The notes under the pieces: generated by a model
Databases searched by the model: none
What the model was told of the DNA's origin: nothing
The model's input: only the letters and a program-made list of their open reading frames with translations
Translations under genes and position numbers: made by a program
From: Rhynochetos jubatus
Lineage: Eukaryota; Chordata; Aves; Eurypygiformes; Rhynochetidae
DNA length: 64,000 nt
Assembly (NCBI GenBank): GCA_027574665.1
Contig: CM050650.1
Location: 100,847,086 to 100,911,085, forward strand
Direction: 5' to 3'
Shown here: positions 1 to 10,674 of the stretch, piece after piece
How positions within the stretch are numbered: position 1 is the first letter of the stretch
Layout of the letters: each line of letters starts with the position of its first letter

Positions 1-1051
1 AGCTCACTTGCACCTTTGGTAAGCCAACGTCTACCTTTTTCTTTGAAACTGTTCTTGCACCAGTGATAACATATCTGTCAAACAAAGAAGTGAAATGAAA
101 AAATATTGTAATCCTCTTTCTTGACAAACATGTCTTGCTAGTAAATGAAATGTCATGTCAACAGGAATTTTATTTAAATACTTTAGCACATGAGCTTTTA
201 AGATCTCAAATAAATGCAAAGAATAGAAGGGTGCTGCAATTCTCAGCAGAACACAAATGCTATTTTGCAGTTCAAAGTTTCAAGAGGATCGTCATGTAAA
301 TCAATTTTCCTCTTTTTTCCTATCAAATGAACCAGATGTTTTCTATTACTGGACTTGTGTATCTCCAACTTGCTGGTTCCAGAAGTCCACCGAGGGAAAG
401 ATTTTACTGGAAGAGGAAATAGTAGGCTCCTATGCAGCATGGAATGAGTAAATGGCAAGCTTAAAACCGTAGCAAAATGCTGTGATGTTGGGCCAACCAC
501 CCAACAACATGGCAATCTAGAGAGACTTGAAAACAAGTCACGTTATTAATCCTTTTCCTGCCAGAATTTAGGATTTATTAATTTTAGAAAACAAAAGCAG
601 TGTAGAGTTGCTTTTAAGTTTCTGGTCTAAAGTGGGAACTCTTGTTTTATGCTACTTCCTAGAGGCAAGTGGTTAACTGTTCTGGGAAGTAATTGGAAGA
701 CAACACTAAATGTCTATTAGAGGTGACTCTGATGAGGACAAGGAGTTATTGTAAGAATTAAATATTTGTTGTTGTTTGCTAATATCTAGCTTTGTTTTGA
801 ACTGTGTGAGGAAGTTGTTTGCTAACAATAAAATATTCTCCTCTCTGCAGAAACTTTCAGTTATGTAACTTGTAGTCTGATCTCGGTTGCAGGGAATTAA
901 ATGGCAATACTTCCACAGAGGGCAATAACAGCAGGATACACCTGGTAATTCATGCAGCATTCTGAGTACAGACCCAGATGAGAAAAGAAATGGAGGAAAG
1001 CATTTGTTTAAAAACGCTTATTGGTTCAAACCTGACTCTGGTGCTCCTGAG
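1..1051. other. Unique AT-rich non-coding stretch
   Basis: I recognise no gene or repeat here. Short open frames occur on both strands, but none shows a family signature or a paired splice context. The 12-mer gttgtttgctaa occurs twice about 45 bp apart near 770 and 815, which looks incidental. Confidence 0.6.
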
Positions 1052-1837
1052 TGCTGGTTTTAGTCAGGAAAGAGTTAACTTTCTTCACAGTGGCTGGTAT
1101 GAAGCTGTGTTTCTGGATTTACCCTGAGAAAAGTACTGATAGGGTGTCTTTTGAGCTGGTGCTGGGGAGTGCTTGCACCAAATTCAGGGTCTCTCTCAGC
1201 TTCTGATACAGCAGCTGTGTTCCCAACTTTCTCACTACAGGCAGTGTGGGGGGACACACAGCTCAGACAGCTGACCCAAACTGACCGAAGGGGTATTTCA
1301 TTCCATGGCAGGTCATGCTCAATAGTTAAGTGGGGTGTGGGCTTGAGGGCCATAACTCTTTTGCTGGCTCCTTAACTCTTCTGTTAGCTCCTTAACTCCT
1401 TTGCTAACTCCTTTGTTAGCTGCTTTGCTAACTCCTTTGCTGTCTGGTTTGTTAATGAGTTGGTGGGTTGTTGGCTTTCCTGGTCATGCTGTCACTCGTG
1501 GGGCTTGCTCAGATTCTGCTGCGATCACTCTCGGGCTCCAGCTCTTGGACTCCCTCTGGCTCTGACTCTCGCTATTTGGGACCTGGCTGGCTGTCAGTTG
1601 GCAGGCGGTGAGCAGTTTTATCATGTTTTGGTTTCTATTATTTTAATTACTTATTAGTAGTAGTATTGTTATATATTCATATATATATTATTCATTTATG
1701 TTAAATTAATAGATAGTTCTTATCTCAATTTTATGAGCTTTCTTATTTCCCCAAATCTCCCCCTCCACTGTAGGAGAGGGATGGGAAATGTGAGACTGTC
1801 TTCATGGTATCTTGCTAGCTGAAGTTAAACCACGACA
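1052..1837 (+). mobile_element. Solo LTR, avian ERV family X
   Basis: A solo long terminal repeat of an avian endogenous retrovirus; it carries no protein. It starts tgctggttttagtcagg and ends gttaaaccacgaca, so it has TG...CA ends. The left part (agagttaactttcttcacag, then ggctggtatgaagc) and the middle (gacagctgacccaaactgac) match the LTR at 8517-9155 in order, and the reverse complement of the LTR at 51484-51774. The core-promoter region that keeps a TATA box in the 8.5-kb copy is degenerate here (aatagttaag near 1320), so this copy probably lacks its own promoter. A 12-bp tandem array (1353-1442) sits just downstream and is absent from the other copies. The flanks tcctgag and tcctag are similar but not an exact duplication. 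The sequence is clearly old. Family name is from memory of avian repeats and was not checked. Confidence 0.85.
1353..1442 (+). repeat. 12-bp tandem repeat array within LTR
   Basis: Units resembling actcctttgcta, actcctttgtta and gctgctttgcta repeat head to tail, with some spacers such as gctcctta. About five to seven degenerate units can be counted. The array lies between the decayed promoter region and the U5-like end of the family X LTR. Confidence 0.75.
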
Positions 1838-4800
1838 TCCTAGTAAAACAAATGGAAAGGTTGGCAAGGATAATGAAACCTACTGAAAAGTTTCTGGATA
1901 GGCCATGAACATTCTCAAGCGCAAAGAGAGTTCAAGGTGGACGTGACAACTGAGTCTGAGTATTTTAATAACAGTCCTGTAAGAAATGTAAGAGACAAGC
2001 ATAAGCAAGAGAAGAAAGCGGAAATGCAACAGGAATGCTGTCATGAGACTCAGAGCAGATGTATGTAGATTCAGCATAGGTGTAAGTAAATTCAGTACAG
2101 TTAATAATCACAAAGAAAAAGTAGTGAGGGATCCTAACTAGGCTGGATTTGCAACTTGACTTTACATTATCTTTTCAGATGCCACACCAGAATTTTTATT
2201 TTGGGGATTTGGAATACATGTTAGGAGAAAGTCCAAGGACGTAAGTGTTTTGAGTATTTACAGCTATGTCCCTCAATTACTAAAAGCTAGAAACTGACTT
2301 CTCAGTAGTGCTCCCTGCCCCAAGCCACATTTGAAAAGATTTCTCTCATCAGCCAGCAACTTTGCCAGCAAAAGACTGGCAAACCTGAGAATAATTCTTC
2401 TTCTCATTTCCTTCTTTGTCTAGTACTGGATTAAAAACAGTAGAAAATGTTAAGCTATGTGCATTTAATTTGAGGTTCTATTCTAAGACCAACATGTGTT
2501 CCAGCTGTAGAAAAATTCATATCAAATAAGTCATAGCAGAGATGGATGTGGCTGAAAGTGATTCAGTAGAGGTTTAGCTAATGCTGAAGATGTTATTCTA
2601 CCCTGATGTGCCCAAACTTAATTGACTTACATGGCAGTTTTTAGGTCCATGAAACTAAAAATGGTTTGATATTGCTAAAGATCTTGAGGTTCTTGTTACA
2701 TTTCAGCAAATATATGGTACTGAAATGTGTGGGGAAACCTGCGCAAGCATGTCCAAAAAATGAATAGATGTTTCCTTTGGCTATGATCCTATATGACAAT
2801 GATCGCAGAGTCACAGAAAATTATTTACCTGATCTACTTCCTTCAAGTTTTAGTCTAATCCCAATGGATGTTTAATTCCTGTAAATACTCAGAAATGAAC
2901 TAGTGATCAATGTATGTTCATTACCTCACTCTATAATTATACAGGAAGTCTGAACGCTTCTCTAATATGTTTTGCTTAAGAGTTAAAATAAATGGCTTTT
3001 TGTTTATTCATAAGAAGTCCTCCGTTTCAGCATGTTGGTAAGGTTCCAGGCAGCTCTCTGCCTCAGAGGGACTCTCCAAAAGGATTGTCTGTTCTTATTG
3101 TAAAAATGAAAATCACCCAAGGTCTCTTTTAGAAAACTCAATTGTAAGTTCTCTTTGATTTAATTTACTACTTATCTAAGGAAATGTTTCCATGATACAA
3201 CCTCTAAGTAACTGTGCTAATAGTATTTAACGTAACAGGATACGTTTCAGTTTCCAGAATTAAAAATTTACCATTTATTTAGCATAGTGCTTATAGAACC
3301 TTTAGCAGCATTTTGGTTTTCAAAACTGTCCATTCTGGAAATATTTAGAGTTTTGTAGTTTTGTAATCAGGTCTTCCTCTTCAAAGCTTCTCAGCCTTGC
3401 ATCAGAAGATTCTTAGATGGATTGTGGTTCAAGGTGCTGTAGAAACCATTCTAAGAAAAAAAATCCCAAGTGGGAGGACATATTGTTCTAAAATCAGGTG
3501 GCTTTTTCCTTTAGCATCTGAATTAGCATCTTCTTATGCTTTTTTTAAAAAAATACTATTACCAGTTTTAGAAAAACTGACGTTTTGAGGGTCTTCCTCA
3601 TGTATTGTGTGAGCCCATAGCAAAGAGTATCTTTATGAGAATTTCCACCTACCTGCAACTACTGCCTTACTCTGTTGTTTGTTGTGTTAATTTATCACTT
3701 TCAGTATCGCTTTTCTGCCTTTTACCTTAAAATTCAGATACATTTACTATCATATTGTTAAGGTATCTGGAGAGAATGTGGATGTTTTAGTTACCTGGGC
3801 AATGTTGTAGCTGAAGCTGTAAGACAAAGTTCCTGTATTTCTTCATACATACAAATAGTTTTTGAAGAACTTTCTGCTTTACTGCAGATACTGTAACGGG
3901 AATATTTGTAAGAAATTCTTGTGGATATCCTATCAGGAAATTTCTGGTAGATTTTGTCTTCAGTGAAAACATAGCCATGAAGCAAAAAACTGAGCTTTTT
4001 CTGTGTCAGAGAACAGACATGTCATTTTCTATGTTTTCGAATATCTAAGTTGATATCACCAAACTACTGAAATTCATATTGGTTTTCTCTCCAAAATTTA
4101 CTTCCTTTCCCATTATGGCCTTAGCTTTAAAACAGTAGGACTGTAGAAAATACTTGGAGTTATTTTGAAGGGTATGCAGGATTTGAGCCTTTTAGGGATA
4201 TGTTTTCAATCTTTTTTACACAAATGTGAAGTTAGCAATACTTTTTTTTTTTTTTGTAATTTATTTAAAGAAAAATAGGAAAGGTAGGATCTTCATATAA
4301 CCAAGGAATTACGGTTAAAGTTCAGCTATCTAATATAATGAGTTTCACTGGAAGATCAGTAACATTGCCAAGTACTCCTTGTTTTTGTTTTCTTTTCCTC
4401 TTAATTTTGCTTATTTTTCTGTCTGCTACAGAAATCTTTGATAGGGTCATTAATTTGCAGGGTGGAAAATGTTTCTATAGCTATGGAGACAGTTACAACA
4501 AATCTATTGTTTAAGTTTCCGAATTGTATGTGGCATAATTGTGACATCTGAAAGAAGAGGTAAAAGACAGGATCTAAAAATGGCACTTTTGATGATTTAG
4601 ATAAATTCAGTTAAATTTGCATAGTGAATACTTTCCGAAAAGTATTAAATAGTTTTTGAAGCTTGATTTTGAGTTTTTATAGCTAAGCTGGTAGTAAGTT
4701 CTGAAGACACACTTAAATCAGTTTATAGGAGTTGGTGTTCGGCAAAACCTGCGAAATTCAAATCAGGTCAGGGTCATACGGGTACATTAGTGCCTGGACT

Positions 4801-6141
4801 GAAGATAGGGGCTTACTCTGTTGATTTAATATGCTAACTTCAGAAATTACATTCTGGATTGAAATTTTATTTTCAAACACACTTACTACTTCAGAGAATT
4901 TAAATTGGGGGATTTAGCCTAAACTCCTTTAACCATCTTAAAGCATAGCTGAAAATACAGTCAAAGAGCATTACTAATTCTAATAAATAAAAGTCTCAAG
5001 TTGAAATTTTTTTCCTTATGCTGACATGAGATGAAATGCAGAGCTCCACTCTTTCCATGGTTCTAGTCCTTACTGCTGACAATTTTGTTACCGAAACATG
5101 CTGTTGTTTCACTTGAAAGACATCCTTTATTCTCCACCCTGTATTCAGGGCAAATGCCTAACTTTCAAGATCATGTTGGACGGAATAATGATCAGCTGTT
5201 CCCAGAAACATTATTCGGTTCAAGGCTAAATGTCTTTCTGTTCAGCATCTACATTCTTATAAAACACGAACAGGACATAGATGCCTGTTGCATATATGGT
5301 GTTTGGTATTATTTCTCTCAATAATCCAATGTTACTTTTCAAAACTGTTATAAGCATCATGGTAATAAATCAATGAAAATGATAGTGCCCCACTGAAAAA
5401 TTAATTTGGGTGACCATGACTGATTAATTCTGTCTGTGACTCATACATACCACAATCTATATAAACTGAAATGAGTTTAGAAAAAAAACTCCATACAAGC
5501 ATGAAAGGTGTGCAGAAAGGTGAAAAAATCTTAGAAATCATATGCATTCCCTTAAACAAGAATACTTACAGTCTTCTATTGTGTATGTATGTCTTATTCC
5601 TTTATGTTTAAACCAGAACCCTGTTTTGAAGTATGCTTTAGGATGATTGTAACTTTATACACAGAAACAATGCACGTGACTCCAGCAGACTTCTGTGCTC
5701 GATTTGCTCGTTTCTAATGTCATCCTTCGCAATCATGCGTGTCTGTTCTGATACACTGCCTCTCATGAAAAGTGAGCTCTGTAAACGTCTCCATAATGAC
5801 TAGCTCACTGAAGCCCTGGTCCTTGGTGGCAGCTACCATAATGGAAGTAATAAATAATAATAGTGTCTGTACATAGCTACAGCAAAGTCAGTGAAGCAAT
5901 ACATGTTCCTGGATATACAGGGATTCTAATAATATATTGCAGAGGGGTCAAATCTTTTCCCTGTATCATATGGCACTGTGTCAGAGCAGGAACTGGAGCG
6001 CACCTTCTGCAATGAGATCTATATTGGATTCTGTCTGAGTTCAGTGAATCTCTGTGAGCAGACTGACCCACTCTCCCATTTTTTTTTTGAGTGAAATGCT
6101 TTTATCCTTTGTAGTCCATATACTTCAGTGATGTTACATGC
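1838..6141. other. Unique AT-rich non-coding stretch
   Basis: About 4.3 kb with no recognised repeat or gene. It contains a T14 run at 4242-4255. The longest open frames are under 80 codons and resemble nothing I know. It lies between two same-orientation LTRs, but no retroviral gag, protease or polymerase motif is visible in any frame. Confidence 0.6.
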
Positions 6142-6919
6142 TGTCATGGTTTAGGCCCAGATTGCAACTCAGCACCACGCAGCCACTCGCTCACTCCTCC
6201 AGCCAGTGGGATGGGGAGGAGAAAATATATGGAAAGGTTTGTGGGTTGAGACAAGGACAGTGAGGGGTCACTTACCTGTTATGTTCACAGGCAAAACAGA
6301 CTTGAGTTGGGAAAGAAAAATCCTTTTAATAAGTTACCAATCAAAATCAGAATAAGGCAATGAGAGGCAAAACAAAGCAGATCTTAAAAACTTTCCCTCC
6401 ACCCCTCCCTTCTTCCCAGGCTACCTCCTTCCCACCAGCAGTGCAGGAGGATGGGGTATAGGGGTTGTGGTCAGTTCATCACACGTTATCTCTGCTGCTC
6501 CTTCCTCCTCGGGAGGAGGACTCCTCACACTCTGCCCCTGCTCCAGCGTCGGGTCTCTCCCATGGGAGACAGTCCTCCAACAGCTTCTCCAGCAGGAGTC
6601 CTTCCCACAGACTGCAGTTTTCTTTGCTAACTGCTCTGATGTGGGTCCCTTCTGTGAGTGTGCCGTCCTTCAGGAATGGCCTGCTCCAGAGCAGACTTAT
6701 TGCAAAGTCATGGGTTTTTTTGGGGGCATCTACCTACTCTGGTGTGGGGCCCTCCCTGGGGTGCAGGTGGGTCTCTGCTCCCCTGTGACCCTCCATGGCT
6801 GCAGGGTACAGCCTGCCCCCTCACCATGGGCTCAGGGGAACCTCTGAAGCTTCTCACAGGAGCCATCCCTGTGGCCCTTCCCCCACTACCAAAACCCACC
6901 ACCACAGAAAACAAACACA
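6142..6919 (-). mobile_element. Solo LTR, avian ERV family Y, internally deleted
   Basis: Read on the minus strand, this is the same LTR family as 23543-24379 and 33737-34357. Its 3' end is at 6142 (tgtcatggtttaggcccag on the plus strand) and its 5' end near 6919. An exact 5-bp duplication, catgc, flanks it at 6137-6141 and 6920-6924, so both ends are well placed. The shared core, ggttgtggtcagttcatcac on the plus strand near 6463, corresponds to the gtgatgaactgaccacaacc block of the other copies. Near 6840-6860 the sequence passes directly from the repeat-rich middle to the 5' segment that carries gaagcttctcacaggagcc, so the CCAAT/TATA segment seen in the 23.5-kb copy is missing. This copy therefore looks promoterless. 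The long frames through it are discussed as a finding, not called as genes. Confidence 0.88.
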
Positions 6920-6924
6920 CATGC

Positions 6925-8516
6925 ACATTAACTACTCTCTTTCCTAAAAACTAATGATTAAGGAACATTGGGAGACATCTTCCAAATAATGTATGCTGAA
7001 CTTCTATCACTATCTGCTTAAGTCCTATTCTTAATTCCATTTTATTTAAATTCCATAACCTGAAATTCCTGTGCCAGAATAAATATGGAAGAGGGCTGAA
7101 TGAAATTTCAAGAAGTGCTTGTCAACATTACTTCAAGGTTTGACCCTGCAGATTCTGAACTCCTAGCACCCTCATTAGAATAATTGTAATGACATTTTCA
7201 AGACGCAGTGATCGAAGGATCTGTGGTCTTAACTGTTTTGAATATGTGCTTCATTAGGCTAAAAGTCTAAACTGTTAGCATTGAGATGCCTCAACCGTAG
7301 TCATGTTCCATGTATTTTCATTTACTAGTGCTGTGCCTTAATAAAAGACTTCATTTTGTAACCACACCTCTGCCAGACATCTTTGACATGTATGTCTGTA
7401 GAAAGTTATGGTATTTAATGGAAACTGCCCTGGCGTTCAGGCCACTCTGGATTTAAAGTCAGCGGAAGAAGTAATTAAATTTAATAGAAACTGCAACCTC
7501 TAAACAAAGTTATATGATATGTGTGTGCCCATGTGCTGCATCCTTAAAAGAAACACTAAAATAACATCAGGATTAAAAAAGCAGTTCTTTAATTTCAAAG
7601 GTTTGATTGGCAGCAGTGAACTAGAAAAGGAAATGTTTTCGATACAAGGCTTTTTATATGCACTGGATCCCTACACCAGACACCCTAATTTACATTTTGG
7701 AATCACTTTCTGTTCTGATTACTTGCTCTTGCCGAGCAATGAGGAAAAAATGTCGGATTAAAAAGTACAATAATAGAGCTATCTTGCCAAATTCATTGCA
7801 TTCAGACAACTGCAAGGCTTCCTCCCCTCACAGTAATTTGACTGAGAATATATACCCACTGTGTTGAGATTTATGCACCGGGAATGGAGCACGGAATTAT
7901 TCCAACGACTTGCCAAAATTTTGAAAGCAAAAGCCTTTCAAGTCTAAAGCAGTATTACTGTTGCTTAAATGCCATTTGTAGGCAATAAGCAAACTACTGC
8001 TAATGTATTCAGGTTCAGTACTTTCACTCTACAGCAAGTGTGTTAACATATAAAACAACAGTAACTGGTCCTCTGGGAAATTCAGTAGTCCAATACAGCA
8101 GAATAGTTATTTCTGGAAAGCTATTTTTATATATGGAACACTAGCAGCCTGTCTAGGCTCCTGTAATATTTTGCTATTAGATGAACACATAGAAAGATTT
8201 TAATTGGTGTGTGACTTCAGCTGTCTTCCCAGGGGAATAGTGCTAACTTTATGTACAGATTCAGTTCATTGTACCTGCAGAAACACTGTTAAAGGAAAAT
8301 CAGTGGCTTGGATCTTTTGAAAGAGGGTAATATGACTGACTTTGCAACAAAAAAAGGAGAGAAGCCCAAGTACTGTTTAAACAGTGTATCTTCTATTAAC
8401 TTATTTATATATTTCACTTAAAGAAGTTTTACAAATATTATATTTCCCACCGTTGCGTATGCTGTCAATGGCCAGAATTGCCTTGCGTGCTCGTTCTGAT
8501 TGGAATAGAGTTGGGT
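6925..8516. other. Unique AT-rich non-coding stretch
   Basis: About 1.6 kb with nothing I can name. Two short overlapping frames near 7519-7867 lack a splice context or known similarity. Confidence 0.6.
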
Positions 8517-9155
8517 TGTTGGTTTTTTGTTTTTTTTTTTTTTCCACAGTAGCCAGTATGAGGCCATGTTTTGGATTTGAGCCTGAGAAGAATGTTGACA
8601 ACATACTAATGTTCTTAGTTGTTGCTAAGCAATGTTTACGTTAAGCCACGGACTTCCTCAGTTTCTGATACTGCATCTGTGTTCCCAGCTTCTTCTCTAC
8701 AAGAAGCCGGGAGTGGACACAGCCAGGACAGCTGATCCAAACTGACCAAAGGGACATTTCTTGCCATAAAACGTCATGCCTAGTATATAAATTCGGATGA
8801 GTCAGCCAGGATCCATCTCCCTCTCTCTCTCTTTCTCACTGCCTGGGGACAGGCTGGGTGTCAGTCAGCGGGTGGTGAGCAGTTGTCTCTTTTCTGTGTT
8901 TGTTTGTTTAGTTGTTGTTTTCCTTTTATTACATATTATCATAGTTATTATTAGTAATATTTTCCACTGCATATTATTATTATTAAATTATTAGCATTAA
9001 TTTATTTCACCTATTTTCAATTATTAAATTGTTCTTCTCTCAACCCATGAGTTTTCTTGTCTTTTACTCTGATTGTCTCCCCTATACCTCTGGGGGAGGG
9101 GGGAGGTGAGCAAACGGCTGTGTGGTGTTTAGTTGCTGACCGGGGTTAAACGACA
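8517..9155 (+). mobile_element. Solo LTR, avian ERV family X, promoter preserved
   Basis: It starts tgttggttttttg, where a T-rich expansion has replaced part of the usual 5' end, and ends ggggttaaacgaca. The segments ccacagtagccagtatgagg, gacagctgatccaaactgac and cgtcatgcctagtatataaa are in the same order as in the 1-kb copy. The promoter block is intact (see 8771-8804). A pyrimidine-rich ct-repeat (about 8815-8837) follows, then an AT-rich R/U5-like part and a G-rich run near 9099-9115. No clean flanking duplication is visible. With no coding sequence attached, this is a solo LTR. Confidence 0.87.
8771..8804 (+). promoter_or_regulatory. LTR core promoter: CRE-like site, TATA box, AP-1 site
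   Basis: Three motifs fall within 34 bp: acgtcatg (8771-8778, CRE-like), tatataaat (8784-8792, TATA box) and tgagtca (8798-8804, a perfect AP-1 consensus). Their position in the middle of a retroviral LTR is where the U3/R promoter is expected. Activity is inferred, not shown. Confidence 0.55.
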
Positions 9156-10493
9156 ACACCTTGACACAAAAACTGGCCCATTGTGAAATTAAGTTGTTCT
9201 TGCAGACTACTTGACAGACCTGTGTGGTAGCTCTGCTCAGGGATTCCTTTTCTTATGTTGAAATGCTCTTTGGACAGAAGAAGAGGTTCTACTCTCTGCC
9301 CTGGTGCAGGGACTAAGCTAGACGTGTGTGAAAGGAATACAGTTAATGTATTGCTTCTGTCCTAAAAGGGCTTGTGAAAGATGCGCAGGGTTAAACTTGC
9401 AACTGATCAAAAACCTATTGAAAGCCCTTAAATTAAGTCAAGCTTGGTTTGACTTACAAGATTGGCACTTTGCTTGGTTTTGGGCAAGACACTTTTTCAT
9501 GTTGAACACAAAGGACGGGCAAGACACTTAAGATGCTTGTCTCTTCAACTCAAATGAATAGGTTCTGGGATCAGGTAACTTTTCTCTGCAGTCATTCCAT
9601 TAAGTGAACCGTTATGATTCAGTGAAATGCTGGAGCTATTTTTCATGTATCATTCCAGGCAGCAGTGCTATTTGTCTCTATTAGGACTTCCTGCACAGCC
9701 TAGGTAGGATGGCTGTTTACTCACTGTAGTACTTACTGCACTCAATTGTGATAGTTAGTTCCCCTTTGTCTCCATTTTATTCTCTTTTCTTCACCAATAA
9801 TGCAAATTTATCACACAGTGAAATGTTACTACGGATTGAGATCTGTGCATTATTTTTTCCCCAAGTCCTAGGCAAATAAAAAATGCCACTCTTGAATTCA
9901 ACCACTTCGTCTCAGGTTATTCCTACTCCTTAGACTTTTGCAGCTCTTTAAACTCCCTCCCTTTAAACTGTGGCTGCTTGTGCTCTGCCTCTTGTTATGG
10001 CACTGTCCTGCTAGCCTGTATTCTTTCATTGTTTCCCTGTGCTTATTCTGTCCCCTTGTTACCTTTAGTCCTGTTGGATTTACCTCACTAGTTTTTCGGG
10101 GCCTTCTGTGCTTACACTGTGGAAACTGGGCTACGTGCATAATGCTCCCATATACTTACAGAATAGGTAGAACAGACACTTGCTATGATAATGCAGGAAT
10201 TTTAATCCAGCGATAGAAGTTACTCTGAGCATGTTAATTCTTTAAAGACTCAGAGGAAGCCAAGCTGGACACAACTGGCAAAAGTTCTGGGCAAGAGCTC
10301 TCAGCTGGACAGACAGAGTAGCTTGCAAAGCAGTGTTTTAATTATTACTAATACAGAGCCAGTGCTCAGTGGTGGCAACATGGATTTCTTTCTGTAACTT
10401 GTTACAGCCGTCTACTCATTATCATGACAACCGATCAAGCTGGGGTCTTAGAGGCAGTGGTCGGATCTAACTGTAAGCCTCTGTCCTTGGCAG
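9156..10493. other. Unique non-coding stretch
   Basis: No gene or named repeat recognised. The 13-mer gggcaagacactt occurs twice, at 9482-9494 and 9518-9530. Overlapping short frames around 9898-10216 lie on both strands and look incidental. Confidence 0.55.
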
Positions 10494-10674
10494 AGTGCTA
10501 GAAGTGACAGGAAAACAGAGATGGCACAGAAACAGAAGAGCTGCTGGTGACAATCTGAGCTCATTTCCTTCATGTGAATGCCAAGGCTGTTATGTGCTGT
10601 TGTATGGCTTGGAATAGGAAAAGAATGTAAAATGTCTCCTGCTGCCTCATAGCTGTAAAGCATCCTGGAGACAG
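10494..10674 (+). other. Exon-like segment, non-coding
   Basis: A pyrimidine-rich tract ending ctctgtccttggcag precedes position 10494, and a near-ideal donor, gagacag followed by gtaagt, begins at 10675. The 181-nt interval between them has stop codons in all three forward frames; the best frame is open for about 39 codons. If spliced at all, it would be a non-coding or UTR exon. The call rests only on the two splice-like sites. Confidence 0.15.

Noticed and set aside
1052-9155. Two same-orientation family X LTRs about 7 kb apart as a full provirus
   Set aside because: The DNA between them shows no gag, protease, polymerase or envelope motif in any frame, no primer-binding site after the first LTR and no polypurine tract before the second. 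The LTRs also differ strongly from each other.
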